64,000 nucleotides of DNA from Pseudoduganella umbonata (GTDB taxonomy: Bacteria > Pseudomonadota > Gammaproteobacteria > Burkholderiales > Burkholderiaceae_D): positions 294,411-358,410 of the forward strand of contig NZ_JACHXS010000008.1 of NCBI RefSeq assembly GCF_014192225.1, in the 5' to 3' direction. Position 1 is the stretch's first letter, and each line of letters opens with the position of its first letter. The notes beneath the pieces were generated by a model. The model searched no databases. It had not been told where the DNA came from and saw nothing but the letters and a program-made list of their open reading frames with translations. Both the position numbers and the translations under genes were made by a program. Shown here one piece after another: positions 51,774 to 60,788 of this stretch.

Positions 51774-52424
51774 TCATGGTTCGCCGATGGCGTGCGTGAC
51801 GGCCGCCATCACATCGAGATCGCGCGCGGTGGCCGGAAGCTCGACCGACGAATGCTTGCCGGTACGCGGATTGAACAGGGCAACGCCCAGCCGTCCTTCC
51901 GCCGCGCCACTCGCCGTGGTGCGGAAGCTCCACTGCTTCCTGCCGATGCGTACCGCCAGTTCGTGTCCGCCATCGCGCGCGGCCACGGCGAGCTGGCTGC
52001 GCGGCAGTGCGCGGCCGCCCAGGTCGGCCGCCAGGTGCTGCAGGATGAAGTGCAGCACGTCCGCCACCGCATACATGCGCAGCACGGGTTCGATGCGCTC
52101 GACGGTGCTGGCCGACGTGATGAACCAGTGCGGACACGGGCAATCGTTCAGCAGGTTCTGCAGCGGCGCGTGGCACTGGTGGCAGCAGCCCTGCTCGCGG
52201 GCCGCCAGGAAGCGCTCGCGGCGGCGCGCGTCGTAGCCGAACGGCGCCAGGGCCGCCAGGCCGCGTGCCAGCGGCGGCTGTGCCGGCGCCGGCGGCGCTG
52301 ATCTGGCGGGCGCTTCCTGCCCAGCGGAAGGTTGCGGCCGGCGCCATGCGGCCGGCCTGGCCAGCCCCATGGCGCCTTCCCTCTCGTTCACGCTCCGTTC
52401 GACGATTCCAGTATCCATTTGCAA
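51774..52424 (-). CDS. Cys-rich hypothetical protein
   Basis: A 216-residue protein, not recognised. Pro/Ala-rich linker covers residues 20-55. A cluster CCHQCHAPLQNLLNDCPCPH near residues 79-98 has five Cys and two His, probably a zinc-binding module. The C-terminal half is globular (HFILQHLAADLGGRALPRSQ; WSFRTTASGAAEGRLGVALF). It is convergent with the DUF1349 gene and divergent from the NmrA gene. No enzyme motif is visible. Confidence 0.65.
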   Translation of the reverse strand: MQMDTGIVERSVNEREGAMGLARPAAWRRPQPSAGQEAPARSAPPAPAQPPLARGLAALAPFGYDARRRERFLAAREQGCCHQCHAPLQNLLNDCPCPHWFITSASTVERIEPVLRMYAVADVLHFILQHLAADLGGRALPRSQLAVAARDGGHELAVRIGRKQWSFRTTASGAAEGRLGVALFNPRTGKHSSVELPATARDLDVMAAVTHAIGEP

Positions 52425-52500
52425 GCCTCGCTGTGTGGTCTCACCAGCTTTGACGAACGGCGCGCATTTTTCCTCCGGCTAGCGTGAAAAAAATCGCCCC

Positions 52501-52540
52501 TTGACAATTAGATGTCACTTGAATTCTAATTTAGATGTTA
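52501..52540 (+). promoter_or_regulatory. Promoter and operator-like repeats of NmrA-RND operon
   Basis: TTGACA at 52501 and TCTAAT at 52525 form a good sigma-70 promoter with 18-bp spacing. AATTAGATGT (52506-52515) and TAATTTAGATGTTA (52527-52540) overlap it; the reverse of the same word, AACATCTAATTAG, lies before the tetR gene at 56661. Together they look like sites of one regulator. Confidence 0.65.
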
Positions 52541-52567
52541 ACCATCATCTTAAAATCAGGGAAGCGT

Positions 52568-53446
52568 ATGAACCCAAGGACTTACCTCGTTACCGGCGCC
52601 ACCGGCGATACCGGCCGCTACACCGCCCACGCCCTGCTCGCCGCCGGGCACCGGGTGCGTGCCTTCGTGCACCGCGCCGACGAGCGGGCCGACGCACTGC
52701 GCATGGCCGGCGCCGACATCGTCAGCGGCGACCTGCTCGACATCGACGCCGTGCGCGCCGCGCTCGACGGCGTGCACGGCGCCTACTTCGTCTATCCGCT
52801 GCGCCCCGGCCTGCTCGACGCCACCGCGTACTTCGCCCAGGCGGCGCGGGAAGCAGGCACGGGCGCCGTCGTCAACATGTCGCAGATCTCGGCACGGCGC
52901 CACGCGGCCAGCGATGCGGCGCGCAATCACTGGATTGCCGAGCGGGTATTCGACTGGTCCGGCGTGCCGGTGGTGCATCTGCGTCCGACCTACTTCGCCC
53001 AGTGGCTGCTGTATCCGCATGTGCGCGAGGCGATCCGCAACGAGGGCCTGATCAAGCTGCCGTTTGGCGCCGGCCGCCACGCGCCGGTCGCCGCCGAGGA
53101 CCAGGGCCGTGCGATTGCCGCCCTGCTGGCCGATCCGGCGCCGTACCTGGGCCGCACCGTCACGCTGCACGGCCCGGAAGAGATGGACGAACACGGCATT
53201 TCCGCCGCCGTGGGCGAGGTGCTGGGGCGCACGGTGCGCTACCAGCCGATCTCCGTGGACGAATACCGCGAGCGGCTCGCCGCCAGCGGCCTGTGGCCCT
53301 ACCTGGTCCAGCACCTGGTCGAAGTGGCCATCGACTGCAGCAACGGCGTGTTCGCGGGCACCAACCGTTTCATCGAAGAGCTCACCGGCACCGCGCCGAT
53401 GACGGTGCAGGCATTCGTCCGCAGGCACGCCACCGCATTCCGGTAA
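52568..53446 (+). CDS. NmrA-like NAD(P)-binding protein
   Basis: A 292-residue atypical SDR. The Rossmann motif is TYLVTGATGDTGRYTAHALL, followed by VRAFVHRADERADALRMAGA and a variable substrate region. The NmrA/quinone-oxidoreductase-like pattern (VVNMSQISARRH, no YxxxK) suggests redox sensing or quinone reduction. It heads an apparent operon with the RND pump and sits behind the TTAGATGT boxes. RBS AGGGAAG precedes ATG 52568. Confidence 0.87.
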   Translation: MNPRTYLVTGATGDTGRYTAHALLAAGHRVRAFVHRADERADALRMAGADIVSGDLLDIDAVRAALDGVHGAYFVYPLRPGLLDATAYFAQAAREAGTGAVVNMSQISARRHAASDAARNHWIAERVFDWSGVPVVHLRPTYFAQWLLYPHVREAIRNEGLIKLPFGAGRHAPVAAEDQGRAIAALLADPAPYLGRTVTLHGPEEMDEHGISAAVGEVLGRTVRYQPISVDEYRERLAASGLWPYLVQHLVEVAIDCSNGVFAGTNRFIEELTGTAPMTVQAFVRRHATAFR

Positions 53447-53476
53447 TCGCCACGCGCCCCCCTGGAAGGAACCCGC

Positions 53477-56400
53477 ATGAACTTCCCCCGCTTTTTCGTC
53501 GACAAGCCCATCTTCGCGGTGGTGCTGTCGGTCATCGTCTTCGTCGCCGGCCTGATCGCGATCCCGAACCTGCCGGTATCGGAATATCCGGACGTGGTGC
53601 CCCCTTCGGTCGTGGTGCGGGCCCAGTACCCCGGCGCCAATCCGAAGGTGATCGCCGAAACCGTCGCCACGCCGCTCGAACAGGAAATCAACGGCGTCGA
53701 GAACATGCTGTACATGTCGTCCCAGAACACGTCGGACGGCGCCCTCAAGCTCACCGTCACGTTCCGCATCGGCACCGATATCGAGCAGGCCGAGACCCAG
53801 GTGCAGAACCGCGTGCAGCGCGCGCTGCCGCGCTTGCCGGAGGAAGTGCGCCAGATCGGCGTCACCGCGGTCAAGACATCGCCCAACCTGACCATGCTGG
53901 TGCACCTGGTATCGCCGGGCGGCGAGTACGACGACCTGTACCTGCGTAATTACGCGGTGCTGAACGTGAAGGACAGGCTGGCGCGTATTCCCGGCATGGG
54001 CGACGTCAACCTGCTCGGCTCGGGCGAGTATGCGATGCGGATCTGGCTCGACCCGCAGAAGGTGGCGGCACGCAACCTGACCGCCGGCGACGTCGTGGCC
54101 GCGATCCGCGAGCAGAACCTGCAGGTGGCGGCCGGCGCGATCGGCGCCGCGCCCGCGCGCGGCAGCGAATTCCAGCTCACCGTGAATACCCGGGGCCGGC
54201 TCAAGAGCGAAGAAGACTTCGGCCGCATCATCGTGCGCACCAATGCCGACGGCGCGACCACGCGCCTGAAGGACATCGCCCGCATCGAACTGGGCAGCGG
54301 CTCCTACGCGCTGCGCGCACTGCTCGACAATGAACCGGCCGTGGCGATGGGCATTTTCTCGCTGCCGGGCGCCAACGACCTGCAGCTGTCGAGCGACGTG
54401 CGCGGCACGATGGACGAGCTGGCGAAGCAGTTCCCCAAGGGCGTGGAATACCGCATCGCCTACGACCCCACCATGTTCGTGCGCGATTCGATCGCCGCCG
54501 TGATCCGTACCCTGCTCGAAGCGATTGCCCTGGTGGTGATCGTGGTGATCGTGTTCCTGCAGACCTGGCGCGCCTCCGTCATCCCGCTGCTGGCGGTGCC
54601 GGTATCGATCGTCGGCACCTTTGCCGTCATGCTGGCGCTGGGCTTCTCGATCAACACGCTGACGCTGTTCGGCCTGGTGCTGGCGATCGGCATCGTGGTC
54701 GACGATGCGATCGTGGTGGTGGAAAACGTGGAGCGCAACATCGCCGCCGGCCTGTCGCCGCGCGATGCCACGGTGCAGGCGATGAAGGAAGTGAGCGGGC
54801 CGATCGTGGCCATCGCGCTGGTGCTGTGCGCGGTGTTCGTGCCGATCGCCTTCGTCGGCGGCCTCACCGGCCAGTTCTACCGCCAGTTCGCGCTGACGAT
54901 CGCAATCTCCACCGTGATCTCGGCCTTCTGTTCGCTGACGCTGGCGCCGGCGCTGTCGGCCGCGCTGCTGCGCCCGCACCACGCGCCGCCGGACGCGCTG
55001 ACACGGTGGATGGACAAACTACTGGGCCGCTTCTTCCGCTGGTTCAATACCGTGTTCGGGCGCGCCTCGCACCGCTACGAGCGCGGCGTGAATGGCGTGT
55101 TGCGCCGCAAGTCGGCCTCCATCGCGGTCTACGCGGTGCTGGTCGCCGGCGCCGTGCTGGTGTTCAAGGCGGTACCGGCCGGTTTCGTGCCCGCGCAGGA
55201 CAAGGGCTACCTGGTCGGCTTTGCGCAGCTGCCGGAAGCGGCCTCGCTGGACCGCACGGAGGCGGTGATCCGGCGGCTGGCCGACACGGCGCTCGGCGTG
55301 CCCGGCGCCCGCAACACCGTGGCCTTCCCCGGCCTGTCGGTGAACGACCTGACCAATGCGCCGAATTCGGGCATCACCTTCGTCGGCGAACTGGCGCCGG
55401 AGGCACGCCGTGGCGAAGCGACCAGCGGCAGCGGCATCGCGGCCGAGATCAACCGCCGGGCCGGCGCAATCCAGGATGCGTTCATCATGGTGTTCCCGCC
55501 GCCGCCCGTGAATGGCCTGGGCACGATCGGCGGCGTGAAGATGATGGTGGAAGACCGCGCCAACCTCGGCTACGACGAGCTGTATCGCGCCACCCAGGCC
55601 CTGGTCGACAGGGCCCGCGCGGCGCCCGAACTGGCCAGCGTGTTTTCCGGCTACCAGATCAACGTGCCCCAGCTGTACGCCGACATCGACGTGACCCGCG
55701 CCCGCCAGCTCGGCGTGCCGCTCACCGCCATCTACCAGGCATTGCAGGTGAACCTCGGCTCCTACTACGTCAACGACTTCAACCGCTTCGGCCGGACCTT
55801 CCAGGTGCGCGTGCAGGCCGATGCGCAGTTCCGCTCGCAGGTCGGGCAGATCGACCAGATCAAGGTGCGCAGCGACAGCGGCGAGATGGTGCCGCTATCG
55901 TCGCTGGTCCGCACCAGCGATACCTATGGCCCAGACCGCGTGCAGCGCTACAACAACTACACGGCGGCCGACATCAACGCGGCACCGGCCCCGGGCTACT
56001 CGTCCGGCCAGGCGCAGGCCGCGCTGGAACGCCTCGCGCGCGACACACTGCCGAATGGCGTCGGCTTCGAATGGACCGAGCTGACGTACCAGAACATCCT
56101 GGCCGGCAATACGCTGCTCTACGTGTTCCCGCTGTGCGTGCTGCTGGTGTTCCTGGTGCTCGCCGCGCAGTACGAGAGCTGGACGCTGCCGCTGGCGGTG
56201 ATCCTGATCGTGCCGATGTCGATCCTGTGCGCACTGGCGGGCGTGAAACTGACCGGCGGCGACAACAATCTGTTCACCCAGATCGCCCTGTTCGTGCTGG
56301 TGGGACTGGCCTCGAAGAACGCCATCCTCATCGTGGAATTCGCGCGCGAGCTCGAAGAGCATGGCCGCGGCGTGGCGGCGGCGGCGCTCGAGGCATGCCG

Positions 56401-56647
56401 GCTGCGCCTGCGCCCCATCCTGATGACGTCGATCGCGTTCATCATGGGCGTGCTGCCACTGGTGTTTTCCCACGGCGCCGGCGCCGAGATGCGCCATGCG
56501 ATGGGTGTCGCCGTGTTTGCCGGCATGCTGGGCGTGACCCTGTTCGGCCTGTTCCTGACGCCGCTGTTCTATGTGCTGCTGCGAACCGTCGCGCTGCGGC
56601 TGGCCGCACGCCGGGCGGCTTACGCGAACGTGGAACCGGGAATTTGA
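53477..56647 (+). CDS. RND efflux permease, HAE1 family, without adaptor or outer-membrane gene
   Basis: A 1056-residue inner-membrane pump of the AcrB type. The N-terminal helix is FFVDKPIFAVVLSVIVFVAG. The proton-relay Asp pair is in GIVVDDAIVVVENVERNIAA, and the second helix bundle is late (LVGLASKNAILIVEFARELE). Periplasmic porter and docking domains are of normal length. Neither a membrane-fusion protein nor an outer-membrane factor gene is in the window, so it must borrow partners. It starts 30 bp after the NmrA gene and ends 38 bp before tetR. Confidence 0.95.
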   Translation: MNFPRFFVDKPIFAVVLSVIVFVAGLIAIPNLPVSEYPDVVPPSVVVRAQYPGANPKVIAETVATPLEQEINGVENMLYMSSQNTSDGALKLTVTFRIGTDIEQAETQVQNRVQRALPRLPEEVRQIGVTAVKTSPNLTMLVHLVSPGGEYDDLYLRNYAVLNVKDRLARIPGMGDVNLLGSGEYAMRIWLDPQKVAARNLTAGDVVAAIREQNLQVAAGAIGAAPARGSEFQLTVNTRGRLKSEEDFGRIIVRTNADGATTRLKDIARIELGSGSYALRALLDNEPAVAMGIFSLPGANDLQLSSDVRGTMDELAKQFPKGVEYRIAYDPTMFVRDSIAAVIRTLLEAIALVVIVVIVFLQTWRASVIPLLAVPVSIVGTFAVMLALGFSINTLTLFGLVLAIGIVVDDAIVVVENVERNIAAGLSPRDATVQAMKEVSGPIVAIALVLCAVFVPIAFVGGLTGQFYRQFALTIAISTVISAFCSLTLAPALSAALLRPHHAPPDALTRWMDKLLGRFFRWFNTVFGRASHRYERGVNGVLRRKSASIAVYAVLVAGAVLVFKAVPAGFVPAQDKGYLVGFAQLPEAASLDRTEAVIRRLADTALGVPGARNTVAFPGLSVNDLTNAPNSGITFVGELAPEARRGEATSGSGIAAEINRRAGAIQDAFIMVFPPPPVNGLGTIGGVKMMVEDRANLGYDELYRATQALVDRARAAPELASVFSGYQINVPQLYADIDVTRARQLGVPLTAIYQALQVNLGSYYVNDFNRFGRTFQVRVQADAQFRSQVGQIDQIKVRSDSGEMVPLSSLVRTSDTYGPDRVQRYNNYTAADINAAPAPGYSSGQAQAALERLARDTLPNGVGFEWTELTYQNILAGNTLLYVFPLCVLLVFLVLAAQYESWTLPLAVILIVPMSILCALAGVKLTGGDNNLFTQIALFVLVGLASKNAILIVEFARELEEHGRGVAAAALEACRLRLRPILMTSIAFIMGVLPLVFSHGAGAEMRHAMGVAVFAGMLGVTLFGLFLTPLFYVLLRTVALRLAARRAAYANVEPGI

Positions 56648-56660
56648 TTAGAATACGTCC

Positions 56661-56673
56661 AACATCTAATTAG
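56661..56673. promoter_or_regulatory. Operator-like motif before TetR gene
   Basis: AACATCTAATTAG is the reverse complement of CTAATTAGATGTT, the word found twice at 52506-52540. It lies 12 bp before the TetR start, where an autorepressor would bind. Confidence 0.6.
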
Positions 56674-56685
56674 ACGGGGAGCAGC

Positions 56686-57261
56686 ATGAGGAAATCACGG
56701 GCCGAAGCGGCCGCCACGCGCGAACGCATCGTCGACGCGGCATCGGCAACCTTCCGCCGCCAGGGCATCGCCGCCACCGGCCTGGCCGACCTGATGGCCG
56801 GCGCCGGGCTGACCCACGGCGGCTTCTACAAGCACTTTGCGTCGAAGGAACAGGTGGTGGCCGAAGCCGGCGCACGCGCCATCGAGCAGACCAGCGAGGC
56901 GATCGGTGCCGCCATCGCGGCGGCGCCCGGCGACGTGCCGCTGCGGCGCGCGATCGGCACTTACCTGACCACGCAGCACCGCGATCATCCGGAAACCGGT
57001 TGTGCCTTCGCCGCGCTGGGGCCGGAACTGGCGCGCGAAGGCGACACGGTGCGCGCCGCCGCCGCCGCCGGCATGGAGCGCCTGCTCGGCGTGTTCAGCC
57101 AGCAGGCCAGCCGCGCCGACGCGGTGGTGGCGCTGTCGGCCATGGTGGGGGCCATGACGCTGGCGCGGCTGGCGCCAAACGAGGCGGAATCGGCGCGGAT
57201 CCTGGACCAGGTTCGCGCGCACCTGCTGGCGCACCTGCCTTCCGGCGATGATGGCGCCTGA
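56686..57261 (+). CDS. TetR/AcrR-family repressor of the RND group
   Basis: A 191-residue TetR protein. The HTH is at about residues 12-55 (TFRRQGIAATGLADLMAGAG, then LTHGGFYKHFASKEQVV). The C-terminal ligand domain is helical and of usual length. It probably represses the RND/NmrA genes and itself through the shared CTAATTAGATGTT word; this is inferred from the motif and order. RBS GGGGAG precedes the ATG. Confidence 0.9.
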   Translation: MRKSRAEAAATRERIVDAASATFRRQGIAATGLADLMAGAGLTHGGFYKHFASKEQVVAEAGARAIEQTSEAIGAAIAAAPGDVPLRRAIGTYLTTQHRDHPETGCAFAALGPELAREGDTVRAAAAAGMERLLGVFSQQASRADAVVALSAMVGAMTLARLAPNEAESARILDQVRAHLLAHLPSGDDGA

Positions 57262-58141
57262 AATCCGGCACGGGGCGCTGCGCACGCGCGTGCTGCACAG
57301 CGGCGACTGCACGGTCACCCGCCTGACGCAGCAAGGCAGCGCGCATGTCGAACTGGCGCAGGAACAGCCGGGCGATGGCTATATCGTGATGCTGAAGCTG
57401 CGTCCGCCGCACAGCTTCGAGCTGTTCGTCGGCGGCGAGCGCCATGGGCATGCACGCAACGCGCCGGGCCAGTCCGGCAGCGTGTGTCTCGTACCGCGCG
57501 ACGCCGGAGTGCGGATGGTGCTCGAGGCGCCGTTCGACATGGTGCAGTTCGACTTTCCGCAACGCGCGCTGGAACAGTGGGCGGCGGCGCACGGCTTGCC
57601 GGCGCACGGTCCATTGCGGCCGCCGCCGCCGGGCACCTGCGATCCGGCCATCGCCGCGCTCGGCAATGCGCTGCTGCCCGCCCTCGACCATCCGGCCAGG
57701 GTGTCGCCGCTGTTCGTGGCGCACGCCACCCAGGCGCTGACGGCGCACCTGCTGCATGCGTTCGGCGGGCACGCGCCGTCGCACGTGCCCGGCAGGCTGG
57801 CGCCATGGCAGGAGCAACGCGCCAAAGAGCGACTGGGCGCGCACCGGGATGGGCCGGTCAGCATCGCCGCGGTGGCTGCGGAATGCCGGCTTTCGCCGGG
57901 CCATTTCGCCACGGCGTTCAAGCGCAGCACCGGCTGTTCGCCGACCGCGTGGCTGGCCAGCCAGCGCATCGACAGCTCACGCGCACTGCTCAGGCGCGGC
58001 GAACTGTCGCTGGCGGAAATCGCCGCTGCGACGGGGTTTTCCGACCAGGCCCACTTCACGCGGGCCTTTACGCGCGTGACCGGCATGCCGCCGGGTGCCT
58101 GGCGGCGCCAGCAGCTGGTCCGCGAACCTATCTATCGATAG
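57248..58141 (+). CDS. AraC-family transcriptional regulator
   Basis: A 297-residue activator. The N-terminal cupin-like part is residues 1-170 (GDCTVTRLTQQGSAHVELAQ). The C-terminal double HTH is at about 195-290 (AAVAAECRLSPGHFATAFKR, then SLAEIAAATGFSDQAHFTRA and PPGAWRRQQ). It overlaps the tetR end by 14 bp and is likely in the same transcript. The target is unknown; the palindrome at 58130-58143 lies inside its last codons. Confidence 0.92.
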   Translation: MMAPEIRHGALRTRVLHSGDCTVTRLTQQGSAHVELAQEQPGDGYIVMLKLRPPHSFELFVGGERHGHARNAPGQSGSVCLVPRDAGVRMVLEAPFDMVQFDFPQRALEQWAAAHGLPAHGPLRPPPPGTCDPAIAALGNALLPALDHPARVSPLFVAHATQALTAHLLHAFGGHAPSHVPGRLAPWQEQRAKERLGAHRDGPVSIAAVAAECRLSPGHFATAFKRSTGCSPTAWLASQRIDSSRALLRRGELSLAEIAAATGFSDQAHFTRAFTRVTGMPPGAWRRQQLVREPIYR

Positions 58142-58143
58142 AT
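58130..58143. promoter_or_regulatory. ATCTATCGATAGAT palindrome before second TetR gene
   Basis: A perfect 14-bp palindrome ends 56 bp before the TetR start at 58200. A near-identical TCTATCGGTAGA lies upstream of the GST gene at 59511. The pair marks a shared operator. Confidence 0.7.
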
Positions 58144-58199
58144 TGAATTATGTTGCGTGCGTTACACTGCCGTGCATGACCACCAGGAGGATGACGACG

Positions 58200-58769
58200 A
58201 TGCGCACGCAAGCCGATACCAGCGAACAGATCATGGCCGCGGCACGCTCGATGGTGCAGGCGCGCGGCTATAACGCGCTCAGCTTCCGCGACGTGGCGGC
58301 CAGCGTGGGCGTGAAGAGCGCCAGCGTGCATTACCACTTCCCCACCAAGGGCGACCTGGCCGCGGCGCTGGCGCGCCGCTATACGGAGGAAGGGATGGAT
58401 TACCTGGACACGCTGCTGGCCCGGGGCGAGGACTATCGCGCATGCCTGGCCCGCTACGTGGCCATCTTCCGGCGTGCGCTGGAGGACGGCAACCGCATGT
58501 GCCTGTGCGGCATCATGGCGGCGGAGAACGAGGATCTGCCGGCGGCCGTGCGCGCCGAAGTGGCCGCCTTCACCAATGCCAATGTGGCCTGGCTCACCGG
58601 CCTGCTGGCCGGGCGGCGGCCCGGCACCTCGCCCGAACTTGCGCGCGCACGCGGCGCGGCCATCTACGCCGCCGTGGCAGGCGCCCAGCTGGTGGCACGT
58701 GGACGGAACGATATCGCCGTCTACGACGCCATCATGGGTGCGTTTGCCGATACGGGACTGTTCGACTGA
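58200..58769 (+). CDS. TetR-family regulator of the GST regulon
   Basis: A 189-residue TetR protein. The HTH spans about residues 15-55 (GYNALSFRDVAASVGVKSAS, then VHYHFPTKGDLAAALA). The ligand domain holds RMCLCGIMAAENEDLP, a Cys-x-Cys pair in the region where electrophile-sensing members such as NemR carry reactive cysteines. With the GST next door this suggests control by reactive electrophiles. The start at 58200 follows RBS AGGAGG. Confidence 0.88.
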   Translation: MRTQADTSEQIMAAARSMVQARGYNALSFRDVAASVGVKSASVHYHFPTKGDLAAALARRYTEEGMDYLDTLLARGEDYRACLARYVAIFRRALEDGNRMCLCGIMAAENEDLPAAVRAEVAAFTNANVAWLTGLLAGRRPGTSPELARARGAAIYAAVAGAQLVARGRNDIAVYDAIMGAFADTGLFD

Positions 58770-58805
58770 CGGCGCTTTGTCGCGGATTTCGCCCCCGATT
58801 TCGCC

Positions 58806-59492
58806 TCAGAAGCCGAGGCGCCTCAGGTCTTCCGGCAGCATCTGCTGGCCGCCGCGTTCCCTGACGCTGGGCAGTTCGCTCACGCGCGCCAGCCATTCCT
58901 GCAAAGCCTCCAGTCCGGGCGGCACCGCGATGCCAGCGGCCCCGGCAAACCAGATGCCGGCCAGCAGCGTGATATCGGCCATCGAGAAACGGTCGCCCGC
59001 GACCCAGGGCGAGGCGCGCAATACGTCGTTGAAGTAATGCAGGCCGGCGGCCGCGCGGCGCCCTTCCCGCTCGCCCCACTCGCCGCGGCTCGCCCACTCC
59101 CGGCTCTTGAATGCCTGCAGCGCATCGCCCAGGCCGGGCGTCGCGTAGTGGAAATAATGCCCGACCGCGTCGAGCACTTCGCTTTCGGCACGCCGCTGCA
59201 TCATGTGGATCGTGCCCTTCTCGCGCGGCGTACGGCCGGTGAGGACCGGATTGCCGTCGAGGTTGTCCAGGTATTCGGTGATCGCGGTGCACTCGGACAG
59301 CAGCGTGCCATCGTCGAGCTCCAGCACGGGCAGCACACCCAGCGGGTTCTTCGCCAGGAAGTCGCCCGCCTTGTGTTCCGCGCCGATCAGGTCGACATCG
59401 ACATACTCGACATCCCGGCCGAGCCGCTTTTCGGCCAGCACGATATGGATGCGGGCAGGGTTCGGAAAGCCGGGGCGTTGGTACAGTTTCAT
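58806..59492 (-). CDS. Glutathione S-transferase family protein
   Basis: A 228-residue GST. The N-terminal thioredoxin-like domain is residues 1-80 (MKLYQRPGFPNPARIHIVLA, NPLGVLPVLELDDGTLLSEC), where ECTAI provides the glutathione gamma-Glu contact. The C-terminal helical domain includes FSMADITLLAGIWFAGA. It conjugates or reduces electrophiles with glutathione. It converges on the TetR gene, and its own upstream region carries the TCTATCGGTAGA operator-like site. Confidence 0.92.
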   Translation of the reverse strand: MKLYQRPGFPNPARIHIVLAEKRLGRDVEYVDVDLIGAEHKAGDFLAKNPLGVLPVLELDDGTLLSECTAITEYLDNLDGNPVLTGRTPREKGTIHMMQRRAESEVLDAVGHYFHYATPGLGDALQAFKSREWASRGEWGEREGRRAAAGLHYFNDVLRASPWVAGDRFSMADITLLAGIWFAGAAGIAVPPGLEALQEWLARVSELPSVRERGGQQMLPEDLRRLGF

Positions 59493-59508
59493 CTGGAACT
59501 CCTATGTT

Positions 59509-59529
59509 TATCTATCGGTAGATAGATAG
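59509..59529. promoter_or_regulatory. Operator-like repeat upstream of GST gene
   Basis: TATCTATCGGTAGATAGATA has the same half-sites as the ATCTATCGATAGAT palindrome at 58130, with one base changed and an extra TAGA. It lies 17 bp before the GST start on the minus strand, over the expected promoter. Confidence 0.7.
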
Positions 59530-59630
59530 TAGGTCGGGAGTTTTGCCGCGGTCAAAGGAAAGCGGCCCGCGGGGTGCACGGGCCGCAAACCGGGGCAATC
59601 GGGCGGAAAACGGTACAAAGACGGCGCTGC

Positions 59631-60017
59631 TCAGTCGCGCCGGATCGCTGCCAGCTGCCGTTCGAAATCGCCCGGATCGAAATAATCGCGCCACACGGTG
59701 ATCCGCCCATCCTCGACGGTGATGGTGCCCATCACCGGCAGCACGATCTCGCCACCGCTCCGGTGACGGAACACGTCGATGCGTTCGTTCAGCACCACGT
59801 TGCCCACCGCGGCGATGCGGGTGACCTTCCAGTCCAGCAGGAAGTCGGTGCCGATGCCGAAGCCGCGGTGGAATTTCTCCACTTCGCCGCGGCCGACGAT
59901 GTCCGGGAACGGCACGTTATCGTAAAGGACATCGTCGGCCAGCATCGCCAGCGCCGCATCGATGCGGTTGCTGTTCCAGTGGGCGAAAAAGGTTTCCGCA
60001 ACCTGTCTGGGGCTCAT
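59631..60017 (-). CDS. NTF2-like/limonene-epoxide-hydrolase-like protein
   Basis: A 128-residue protein of the NTF2 fold, of SnoaL/LEH type. FFAHWNSNRIDAALAMLADD and DVLYDNVPFPDIVGRGEVEK form the pocket, and ITVWRDYFDPGDFERQL carries the Arg-Asp and final Asp common to limonene-epoxide-hydrolase relatives. It follows the SDR gene by 15 bp on the same strand, so the two may act on the same substrate. Activity is not certain. Confidence 0.83.
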   Translation of the reverse strand: MSPRQVAETFFAHWNSNRIDAALAMLADDVLYDNVPFPDIVGRGEVEKFHRGFGIGTDFLLDWKVTRIAAVGNVVLNERIDVFRHRSGGEIVLPVMGTITVEDGRITVWRDYFDPGDFERQLAAIRRD

Positions 60018-60032
60018 GATCGTGCTCCCTGT

Positions 60033-60788
60033 TCAGGCCGACTGGCCGCCATCGACGTTCAGCGTGGCGCCGGTGATGTAGCCGGCATCCGGTCCGGCCA
60101 GGAACGCGACGGCCGCGGCGATGTCCTCGGGCTGGCCATAGCGGCCCAGCGCGGCCAGGTTCTTCAGCGTGTCGGCAAAGGCGCCATCTTCCGGATTCAT
60201 CTCGGTATTGATCGCGCCGGGCTGCACCACGTTGACCGTGATATTGCGAGGCCCCAGGTCGCGCGACCAGCCGCGCGTGTACGCCGCCACCGCGGCTTTC
60301 GATGCGACATAGTCCGCTGCGCCGGCGAACGGCACATGGTCGGCCCCCGTGGTGCCGATCGAGATGATGCGGCCACCGTCCGTCAGCAGCGGGACGGCGG
60401 CGCGCACCGCGGCGGCCACGCCGCCGACATTGATGGCGAACTGGCGCTCGAGCGCGGCCAGGTCGGTGGCGCTGTCGCCGACGGCGCCGGTCACGAACAC
60501 ACCCGCCGAGTTGACCAGGATATCCAGGCGCCCAAAGGCGGCATGTACCGTCTTCACCAGTTCCGCCACGGCGGCCGCATCGGCCTGGTCGGCGCGCACG
60601 GCCAGCGCACGGCGGCCCAGCGCTTCGACTTCGCCGGCAATGGCATTGGCGCGCTGTTCCGAGGCGGCATAGCTGAACGCGACGTCGGCACCGTCGCGGG
60701 CCAGGCGGCGCACGATGGCGGCGCCGATGCCGCGCGAACCGCCGGTAACCAGTGCGACGCGGCCTTGCAGGGGGAGCTGGGTATTCAT
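60033..60788 (-). CDS. SDR-family oxidoreductase, FabG-like
   Basis: A 251-residue classical short-chain dehydrogenase. The cofactor motif is VTGGSRGIGAAIVRRLARDG, the NxAG motif is NSAGVFVTGA, and the catalytic Ser with YxxxK is in the segment ending YVASKAAVAA. The C-terminus GYITGATLNVDGGQSA is typical of FabG-like enzymes. It is divergent from a LysR gene with direct repeats between, so it is probably regulated by it. Confidence 0.92.
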   Translation of the reverse strand: MNTQLPLQGRVALVTGGSRGIGAAIVRRLARDGADVAFSYAASEQRANAIAGEVEALGRRALAVRADQADAAAVAELVKTVHAAFGRLDILVNSAGVFVTGAVGDSATDLAALERQFAINVGGVAAAVRAAVPLLTDGGRIISIGTTGADHVPFAGAADYVASKAAVAAYTRGWSRDLGPRNITVNVVQPGAINTEMNPEDGAFADTLKNLAALGRYGQPEDIAAAVAFLAGPDAGYITGATLNVDGGQSA

